A DNA stretch of 33,617 nucleotides from Alkalimonas sp. (GTDB lineage Bacteria; Pseudomonadota; Gammaproteobacteria; Enterobacterales; Alteromonadaceae): positions 1 to 33,617 of the forward strand of contig JAFIFR010000010.1 of NCBI GenBank assembly GCA_020831935.1. The letters run 5' to 3'. A model generated the notes under the pieces. The model made no database searches. It saw only the letters and a list, made by a program, of their open reading frames with translations, and was not told the origin of the DNA. The translations under genes and the position numbers were made by a program. Positions 24,669-31,263 of this stretch are shown here, piece by piece (within the stretch, counting starts at the first letter, position 1; each line of letters begins with the position of its first letter).

Positions 24669-26549
24669 ATGACTGCAGCGCCCGAGAAGCCCAGCGCCAC
24701 ACATTCTGAAGACAGCCTGCTAGAGCTGCGTTCCAGACGCTTGCTGCAAATATCCGCAGCAACCTTGTGTGGTGTGTTGCTGGCAGCCACCGTCTCATCC
24801 GGTCTGACTCAGGCTTTTTTATTGGCTGGCGCTGCTTTTTTAGGCATGGCGTTCGCGGCCGCCTGGTGGCAACGCTCATTGCTGGCAGCCTACATTTTAC
24901 TCTGGTCGATGGCGTTGATGCTGACGGGGCTGGCCGTCGCTTCCGGCGGGGTTCGGGATCTTGCCGTGGTAGGCTTCCCTGGTGTATTGGTGTTTGCAGC
25001 AATTTTAGGCAGCCGTAACTTATTCCTCTCCTTACTGAGTTACATGATACTGGCCTCTGCGGCCATGGGTTATGCCAGCATGCAAAACTGGCTGGTACCC
25101 TACCTGCCAGCCGATAGTTGGCGCCATATCCTCTATATCTGTGTCATTTTAAGCATCATTGGCTTTAGTGTCTTGCTGATGGCACAGGATCTGCACCGCT
25201 CTTTGCGTGCCCTGCAGCAGGAGAATAAGCGGGTGCGTGAAACGCAACAGCAGCTTGAGCGTCTGGCGATGCACGACAAACTGACCGATCTGCCCAATCG
25301 CAGCTTGTGTGAACAACTGTTTCGGCAAATGCAACTGGACTGCCTGCAAAACCATCAGCGGCTGGCCCTGTTGTTTTTGGATTTGGATAATTTTAAACCG
25401 GTCAATGACGCCTTGGGTCATGCCGCCGGCGATCAGTTGCTGCAGCAGCTGGCCAAGCGGTTGCAAGATGAACTGTCAGAGCAGGATGTGCTCTGCCGCT
25501 TTGGCGGCGATGAATTTATGGTGCTTAGCCCATGTAACGACGATGACAGCCAGCTGGCCGATTTGGCGTCCCGCTTGCTAAAGCAAAGCACCGAAGCCTT
25601 CACCCTGATGCAAACCAAAGTTGAAGTCTCTGGCTCGGTGGGCATTGCCACAGTCCCTGCCGATGGGATTGAGTTTCATGTGCTGTGCCGCAAAGTTGAT
25701 ATGGCAATGTACAGCGCGAAAGAGCAGGGACGCAACACCTGGTGTTTTTACAACGACGCCATGGATCAAGCCAATACCGACAAGTTTAATTTACTGCAAC
25801 GCATTCGGGCGGCCATGAAAAACCAGAGCTTTGCGCTTTATTACCAACCCAAAGTCTGCCTGCGCAGTCAACAAATTCTGGGAGCAGAAGCCTTGCTACG
25901 CTGGCCGCAGGACGATGGCAGTTTTATCAACCCGGCCGAGGTCATTGAGCTGGCTGAGCGCAGTGGCCTGATCCTGGAGCTCGGTGCCTGGGTGCTGCAA
26001 CAGGCCTGCATCGACTGCCAACAATGGCGTCAACAAGGCTTTCCTGATGTTCGGGTTGCGGTGAACTTATCCCCCTTGCAATTTCGGGATGGCAAACTGG
26101 AACAAACCCTACTGGCGGCTCTGGCCAACAGTGGCCTGCCGGCAACGGCCCTCGAGCTGGAGTTAACCGAATCGCTGCTGATTGACGACACTCGGCTGGT
26201 GCAAAACCAATTGCAACGGCTTGGCGCACTCGGCATCACCTTTGCCATTGATGATTTTGGCACCGGTTACTCCAATCTGGGGTATTTGCGCCAGTTTAAT
26301 GCCTCCAGCCTGAAGGTGGATAAGTCCTTTATCAGTTCGCTTTCGGTATCTTTGCGGGATGAGCCTTTGATCAAGGCCATTATTCAGCTGGCCAAAGGCC
26401 TGGAGCTCAGTACTGTGGCTGAAGGCGTGGAGGACGAAGCCACCATGCAACGCCTGCAGCAATGGGGCTGCGACGCCGCTCAGGGCTATCTCTGGTCGAA
26501 AGCCCTGCCGGCCCCCGACTTTTTACAGTACTTGCAGCAACAGCGCTAA
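24669..26549 (+). CDS. Membrane-bound GGDEF-EAL protein (diguanylate cyclase/phosphodiesterase)
   Basis: A 626-residue cyclic-di-GMP enzyme. The N-terminus (about 28-175) has roughly six membrane segments and no recognised sensor domain. A coiled coil (about 180-200) leads to the GGDEF domain, whose motif GGDEF at residues 279-283 is intact; the inhibitory RxxD site is SEQD here, so product inhibition may be lost. The EAL domain keeps E407-A-L, NLSPLQF, ELTES, IDDFGTGYSNLGYL, KVDKSFI and AEGVE, all the residues expected of an active phosphodiesterase. Either or both activities are possible. An AAGGAG lies before the ATG but at a long distance of 11 bases. It follows a periplasmic binding protein gene and is 63 bases upstream of a lipoprotein gene. 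Confidence 0.93.
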   Translation: MTAAPEKPSATHSEDSLLELRSRRLLQISAATLCGVLLAATVSSGLTQAFLLAGAAFLGMAFAAAWWQRSLLAAYILLWSMALMLTGLAVASGGVRDLAVVGFPGVLVFAAILGSRNLFLSLLSYMILASAAMGYASMQNWLVPYLPADSWRHILYICVILSIIGFSVLLMAQDLHRSLRALQQENKRVRETQQQLERLAMHDKLTDLPNRSLCEQLFRQMQLDCLQNHQRLALLFLDLDNFKPVNDALGHAAGDQLLQQLAKRLQDELSEQDVLCRFGGDEFMVLSPCNDDDSQLADLASRLLKQSTEAFTLMQTKVEVSGSVGIATVPADGIEFHVLCRKVDMAMYSAKEQGRNTWCFYNDAMDQANTDKFNLLQRIRAAMKNQSFALYYQPKVCLRSQQILGAEALLRWPQDDGSFINPAEVIELAERSGLILELGAWVLQQACIDCQQWRQQGFPDVRVAVNLSPLQFRDGKLEQTLLAALANSGLPATALELELTESLLIDDTRLVQNQLQRLGALGITFAIDDFGTGYSNLGYLRQFNASSLKVDKSFISSLSVSLRDEPLIKAIIQLAKGLELSTVAEGVEDEATMQRLQQWGCDAAQGYLWSKALPAPDFLQYLQQQR

Positions 26550-26612
26550 AATCAGTTGTCGCAACACGCAGATTCTTTTATGGTAAGGTCATTCCAATCC
26601 GGTGAGTACCTC

Positions 26613-27227
26613 ATGCACAGACTCCTTCTATTATGTGCCGGCCTGTTGCTGACAGGTTGTGCCACCCTAAGTAAAGACGAATGCCTGCAAGCGGACTGGC
26701 AAACCCTGGGCTATGCCGATGGGGTGCAGGGCCGTTCACCTGCCCGCATCGATACCTATCGCCAGGATTGCGCCAAACACCAGGTGGTGCCTGATCTGGC
26801 TTTGTACCAGCGCGGCCATCGCCAGGGCTTGCAGTTGTTTTGCCGCACCAGCAATGGTTTTGAATATGGCCGCTCCGGTCAAAACTACCAGGGCGTTTGT
26901 CAGGGGGAAGCCGAAGCAGACTTTTTACTGGGTTTTGATGCCGGCCGCCGAATCTTTTTATTGCGGCAGCAGGCGCAACAAAGTGAACGCCAATTGACAC
27001 AGCTGGATAACGACTACCAGCAGTTGGCCGAACAGATCCGTGACAAAGAAGCCTTAATGTTTGGCGACGCGCAGACACCGGAAGGCAGGCAGCAACTCTA
27101 CCGAGAGATCAGCGAACACCGGCAACAACAAGCCGCTCTGGTGCGTCAGCGCACCCAGCTGGAATTGCACCTTGACGGTTTGCAGCATCAGATCATCGAG
27201 CTGGAGCAGGCATTTTCCTTTTACTGA
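26613..27227 (+). CDS. DUF2799 family lipoprotein
   Basis: A 204-residue predicted lipoprotein. The signal peptide MHRLLLLCAGLLLTGC ends in the lipobox LTGC, so the cysteine would be lipidated. The N-terminal part (about 20-120) resembles DUF2799, with CLQADWQTLGYADGVQG, repeated short Gly-rich turns (YQRGHRQGL, FLLGFDAGR) and conserved cysteines. The C-terminal half (about 125-204) is a charged, glutamine-rich coiled coil. Its function is unknown. The ATG at 26613 is chosen because the upstream in-frame extension would bury the signal peptide; GGTGAG lies just before it. The stop overlaps the stop of the convergent fbpC gene by seven bases. Cotranscription with the GGDEF-EAL gene is likely, as no terminator separates them. 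Confidence 0.82.
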   Translation: MHRLLLLCAGLLLTGCATLSKDECLQADWQTLGYADGVQGRSPARIDTYRQDCAKHQVVPDLALYQRGHRQGLQLFCRTSNGFEYGRSGQNYQGVCQGEAEADFLLGFDAGRRIFLLRQQAQQSERQLTQLDNDYQQLAEQIRDKEALMFGDAQTPEGRQQLYREISEHRQQQAALVRQRTQLELHLDGLQHQIIELEQAFSFY

Positions 27228-28285
27228 GCCAGCTCTGCATGGGCTGATGCCAACCGCGGATACACCACCATGTGGTCAAGATCGAGCCGTATGCCGATCA
27301 TTTCACCCACCGCATGGTTGTGGTGGCTGAGCGCCAGACAATAGACCTGATCGCCGCTGTGCAGCTCCAGACTGTAGAGTATGTGGGAACCACGAAAGGA
27401 CTTTTCCAGCACTTTGGCAGTCACTCCGCTGTCATCGTCGTGCACGATATCATCCGGCCGGATCAGCACATCGACGCTATCCCCCTGCTGCAGACCCGGT
27501 TGGTAACTCTGTCGGAAAATGCCAAAAGACGTCTGAACCCGTTGACTATCCAGCATCTTACCCGCCAGCAAAACCCCCCGACCGATAAAGTCGGCAACGA
27601 AGCGATTCACCGGCTTGTGATACAGCTCGTAAGGGGTCGCCCATTGCTGCATACGTCCATGCTCCATCACCCCAATCAAGTCCGCCATGGTAAAGGCTTC
27701 AAACTGATCATGGGTCACCATCACGGCGGTCATTTGTTCCTGTTTTAAAATCTGCCGGATATCGCGCGCCAGCGACTCCCGCAGCTCCGCATCCAGACTG
27801 GAAAAAGGTTCATCCAGCAACAGCACTTCGGGTTTGGGCGCTATCGCCCGGGCCAGGGCAATCCGCTGCTGCTGGCCACCCGATAACTGGTGGATATAAC
27901 GCTCGGCCAGATCGGGCAAGCCAACCAGCCGCAACAACTCCCGCACCCGCTGCTGGCGCGCACTGCGGCTTAGTTGTTTGATGCCAAAACCAATGTTTTC
28001 CGCGACGGTCAGGTGCGGGAAAAGCGCAAAATCCTGAAACACCATGCCCAGTTTGCGCTGTTCAGGCGGACAGGCGTGATTGGGGGCACTGACCACGCCT
28101 TGCGCCAGTCGAATCGCCCCTTTAGCGACGGGCTCAAAGCCGGCAATGGCGCGCAGCAAGGTGGTTTTGCCACAACCGGAGGGGCCCACCAGACAACCAA
28201 TCTGGCCTTTTGACAGCGAAAAGGTGATGTCTTTCACCACAGTATGGGTGCCATAAGCGACGTCAAGTTGCTCCAATACCAGCAT
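27221..28285 (-). CDS. fbpC: Ferric iron ABC transporter ATP-binding protein
   Basis: ATPase subunit of an Fe3+ importer, on the cytoplasmic side of the inner membrane. In 354 residues it shows Walker A (GPSGCGKTT, about 35-43), the Q-loop (MVFQDF), the ABC signature LSGGQQQR, Walker B with LLLDEPFSSLD, and the H-loop VTHDQ. The C-terminal region (about 240-354) looks like a TOBE-type regulatory domain (RPDDI). The length and the C-terminal domain fit the FbpC/PotA-like class. It is the last gene of an fbpABC unit and starts 12 bases after fbpB. Substrate assignment rests on the neighbouring FbpA-like protein and the Fur box. Confidence 0.92.
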   Translation of the reverse strand: MLVLEQLDVAYGTHTVVKDITFSLSKGQIGCLVGPSGCGKTTLLRAIAGFEPVAKGAIRLAQGVVSAPNHACPPEQRKLGMVFQDFALFPHLTVAENIGFGIKQLSRSARQQRVRELLRLVGLPDLAERYIHQLSGGQQQRIALARAIAPKPEVLLLDEPFSSLDAELRESLARDIRQILKQEQMTAVMVTHDQFEAFTMADLIGVMEHGRMQQWATPYELYHKPVNRFVADFIGRGVLLAGKMLDSQRVQTSFGIFRQSYQPGLQQGDSVDVLIRPDDIVHDDDSGVTAKVLEKSFRGSHILYSLELHSGDQVYCLALSHHNHAVGEMIGIRLDLDHMVVYPRLASAHAELAQ

Positions 28286-28297
28286 AGTTCGTCCGTT

Positions 28298-29935
28298 TTA
28301 GTGCGCCCGCTCCATGGAGCGGGCTAGGATAATCACCGGCAATAACCCAACCAGCACAATCGCCAGCGCCGATAAAGACGCATCGGCCAAACGCTCGTCG
28401 GACGCTAGCTCAAAGGTACGCACTGCCAGGGTGTTGAAATTAAAGGGCCGCAAAATCAGGGTAGCCGGCAGCTCTTTTAGTACGTCGACAAACACCAGCA
28501 GCAAGGCTGTCAGTACACTACCACGCAACAGCGGGACATGCACCCGCCACAGCACCTGGCGCGGCGAGCACCCAAGGGAGCGCGCCGCCTGATCCATATT
28601 GGGGCGAATACGCTCCAGACCAGCTTCGATGCTGTGCAGCGAGACCGCCAGAAAACGCACACTGTACGCCAACAGCAGCGCAAATAAGGTCCCGGAAAAC
28701 AGCAGGCCAGTGCGAATGCCAAACCATTGCTCGGCCAGCAAATCAATATGCCGATCCAAAAATGCCAGCGGCAGCATCACACCAATGGCGATCACCGTAC
28801 CGGGAATGGCATAGCCCAGCGCCGCCAGGCGCACCGGCACCAACACCAGCCAGTCACGCCGGAGCCGCCGGGCATAGGCAAAAATCAACGCCAGCAAGAC
28901 CGCCAACAGCGCCGCCATGGCCGCCAGCGAGAAACTGTTCCACACCAATTGCAAAAAACGCTGATCCAGGGTGTCGCGCCAGGTCGCCAAGGCCCAGATG
29001 AGCAATTGAGTAGCCGGCACCACAAAACCAAAAACCAGTGGCAGCAGACAAAGTGCCAACACCCCCAATGCTCTGGGGCCTTGCAACACTTTGCGCGGGG
29101 CCTGGCTGTCTTTTTGTCCCTGATGGTAATAGCGTATTTTGCGTCTGGACCATTGCTCCAGCACCAGCAAAAACAGCACAAAGCTGCTGAGCATCGCCGC
29201 CAGCTGCGCCGCAGCCAGACTGTTGTTCAGACCAAACCAGGTGCGGAAAATACCGGTGGTGAAGGTATCTACCCCAAAGTATTGCACGGTGCCATAATCG
29301 GCGAAGGCTTCCATCATCGCCAGCGCCGTACCGGTCAGAATGGCGGGACGCGCCAGCGGCAAGGCCACTTGCCAGAAGTGCTGCCGGGTGGTCAGCCCGA
29401 GTGTGCGGCTGGCTTCCTGCAGCGAAGCGGCCTGTTCTCGAAAACCATTGCGGGCCAGCATGTAGACATAAGGGTAGAGCACCAGCGACAGCATCAGAAT
29501 AGCGCCACCTAAGGAGCGGATTTCCGGGAACCAGTAATCGCCGTAACGCCAGCCGAATACATCACGCAACTGGGTTTGCACCGGCCCGGCAAAGTCCAGC
29601 AAGCCGGTGTAAGTATAAGCAATGATGTAGGCCGGCATCGCCAGTGGCAATAGCAGCATCCACTCCAGCAAGCGTCGCCCCGGGAACTGGTACTGCGAAA
29701 CCAGCCAGGCACTGCCGGTACCAAGAAATAAGGCGCCAAAGCCGACCCCAAAAGCCAACAGCAAGGAGTTGCTGATGTAGAGCCAAAGCACGGTCTGGCG
29801 CAAATGCGACCACACCTCCCACTGCGGTTGCAGCAGGCTCAGCAAAATCACCAGTACCGGCAAAGCCAACACGCTGGCTGGTATCACTACCAGCCAGCGC
29901 CAGGGATCAGGTCGCCACCCGAATTGTTTTAACAC
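28298..29935 (-). CDS. fbpB: Ferric iron ABC transporter permease (fused two-domain)
   Basis: Inner-membrane permease of 545 residues made of two homologous halves, each with about six membrane segments, as in FbpB/SfuB. Each half carries a coupling EAA-type loop: EASRTLGLTTRQHFWQVALPLARPAI in the first and QAARSLGCSPRQVLWRVHVPLLRGSV in the second. The start is GTG at 29935; no good Shine-Dalgarno sequence precedes it and there is no suitable ATG nearby. The gene begins 34 bases after fbpA. Its last codons contain a perfect 20-bp palindrome (28305-28324). Confidence 0.92.
   Translation of the reverse strand: MLKQFGWRPDPWRWLVVIPASVLALPVLVILLSLLQPQWEVWSHLRQTVLWLYISNSLLLAFGVGFGALFLGTGSAWLVSQYQFPGRRLLEWMLLLPLAMPAYIIAYTYTGLLDFAGPVQTQLRDVFGWRYGDYWFPEIRSLGGAILMLSLVLYPYVYMLARNGFREQAASLQEASRTLGLTTRQHFWQVALPLARPAILTGTALAMMEAFADYGTVQYFGVDTFTTGIFRTWFGLNNSLAAAQLAAMLSSFVLFLLVLEQWSRRKIRYYHQGQKDSQAPRKVLQGPRALGVLALCLLPLVFGFVVPATQLLIWALATWRDTLDQRFLQLVWNSFSLAAMAALLAVLLALIFAYARRLRRDWLVLVPVRLAALGYAIPGTVIAIGVMLPLAFLDRHIDLLAEQWFGIRTGLLFSGTLFALLLAYSVRFLAVSLHSIEAGLERIRPNMDQAARSLGCSPRQVLWRVHVPLLRGSVLTALLLVFVDVLKELPATLILRPFNFNTLAVRTFELASDERLADASLSALAIVLVGLLPVIILARSMERAH
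28305..28324. repeat. Perfect 20-bp palindrome at the end of fbpB
   Basis: GCCCGCTCCATGGAGCGGGC reads the same on both strands and covers codons of the fbpB C-terminal region, 19 bases upstream of the fbpC ATG. No T tract follows, so it is not a terminator. It could be an mRNA-stabilising or translation-coupling hairpin. Confidence 0.7.
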
Positions 29936-29969
29936 CGGAGGGGCCTACAGCTACTACAGCAACAACCAA

Positions 29970-30989
29970 CTAGCGCCAACGTGCTCTGTCCATTAACCGC
30001 AATGCTTCCGCATTCAAAGTTCCCAGCCGTTCCAGTGGCAGAGTATCTGCTTTAAAGTCACCATAGGATTGCAAAGTCTGGCTGTAAGCCACACCGGGGC
30101 GAACCGGGTACTCATGGTTGGCTTCGGCATACCACTGCTGGCTGTCTTGCTGCACCATAAACTCCAGCAGTTGCAGCGCGGCGGCAGGGTTGGGTGCATG
30201 GGTGGCCACACCGGCACCGGAAATGTTGATGTGGGTACCAAGCCCATCTTGCTCAGGCCAGTACACCGCCACCTCAGCCGCAGCTTGTTGATCGCGCGGG
30301 TCATTCATCATGCCAGCCAAATAGTAGGTATTAGCGATGGCCAGATCGCAGACACCGGCTGCCAGAGCCCGGATTTGATCCCGGTCACCACCGCGCGGCG
30401 GGCGGGCAAAATTGCGTACCAGACCGCGAACCCACTGCTCGGTTGCTGCAGTGCCGTGATGTGCCAGCTTGGCTGCCACCATCGATTGATTGTAAATGTG
30501 GCCAGAGCTGCGGACACAGATACGGCCACGCCAGCGTTCGTGGGTCAGATCGTGCAGCACGGCTTTGTCCGCCTCGTCCAACCGCTTTGCAGCATAGAGC
30601 ACCGGCCGGGCGCGCACCGTCAGACCGAACCAGTAGCCAGCCTCATCCCGCAAATGGGCAGGGATGGCCTGTTGCAGCAACTCCGATTGCTGCGGCTGCA
30701 ATACTTGCTGCTGCTTGGCCCGGTACAAACGGCCCACATCGGTGGTGATCAGCAAGTCGGCCGGGCTATTGCGCCCTTCGCTGACAATGCGGGTAATCAA
30801 CTCATCGGCATTGCCGGTAATCAGGTTCACCCGAATGCCGGTGCTGGCGGTAAAATCATCCAGCACCGGTTTGATCAACTCTTCCTGCCGGGCGGAATAC
30901 ACATTGACTTCGGTACTGAACACCGCCGTACTTTGGCCCGCAACCAGCATCCAGGCACTGCACCACAACAAAACCGCCGCAAAACGCAT
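29970..30989 (-). CDS. fbpA: Ferric iron-binding periplasmic protein
   Basis: Periplasmic Fe3+-binding component of 339 residues. A signal peptide covers about residues 1-23. The mature part starts with VNVYSARQEELIKPVLDDF, typical of FbpA/FutA proteins. The adjacent tyrosines in NTYYLAGM match the conserved Tyr pair that binds ferric iron. Other family marks are the segment ADLLITTDVGRLYRAK and the W-Y-A-E-A-N-H-E-Y-P-V-like end. CTGGAG lies six bases before the ATG. It is the first gene of fbpABC, and a promoter with an overlapping Fur box lies 45-74 bases upstream, so iron repression is expected. Confidence 0.93.
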   Translation of the reverse strand: MRFAAVLLWCSAWMLVAGQSTAVFSTEVNVYSARQEELIKPVLDDFTASTGIRVNLITGNADELITRIVSEGRNSPADLLITTDVGRLYRAKQQQVLQPQQSELLQQAIPAHLRDEAGYWFGLTVRARPVLYAAKRLDEADKAVLHDLTHERWRGRICVRSSGHIYNQSMVAAKLAHHGTAATEQWVRGLVRNFARPPRGGDRDQIRALAAGVCDLAIANTYYLAGMMNDPRDQQAAAEVAVYWPEQDGLGTHINISGAGVATHAPNPAAALQLLEFMVQQDSQQWYAEANHEYPVRPGVAYSQTLQSYGDFKADTLPLERLGTLNAEALRLMDRARWR

Positions 30990-31033
30990 AGCAACTCCAG
31001 CTGAAAAGGTCGTTCAATCAAATGATGACGGCA

Positions 31034-31062
31034 AGTATAAACCCAATGAGAACGATTCTCAA
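31034..31062 (-). promoter_or_regulatory. fbpA promoter
   Basis: On the minus strand TTGAGA (31057-31062) and TATACT (31034-31039) are exactly 17 bases apart, close to the sigma-70 consensus. The Fur box covers the -35 box and the spacer. Confidence 0.8.
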
Positions 31063-31063
31063 T
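31045..31063. promoter_or_regulatory. Fur box
   Basis: AATGAGAACGATTCTCAAT is an almost perfect 19-bp inverted repeat matching the usual AATGAGAA/TTCTCATT Fur site. It overlaps the fbpA promoter, so Fur with iron would block RNA polymerase. Confidence 0.92.
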
Positions 31064-31263
31064 AATACTTTTCAGGTATTCAGCGCTGCTTTTGCTAAAT
31101 TAATCGAACTTGCAGCCGCGGCAGTAAAAAGCCATGGTAGGCTAGAGCAATTCATTCAGTTGCAGCAAAGCGGCTGGCAGTGGGCTTTGCTAGCATGGCA
31201 CGGTAAATTAGGCCATAATACAATTCGTTATACACTGCGTGCTTGTTTTCAAAGGAGCGACAC

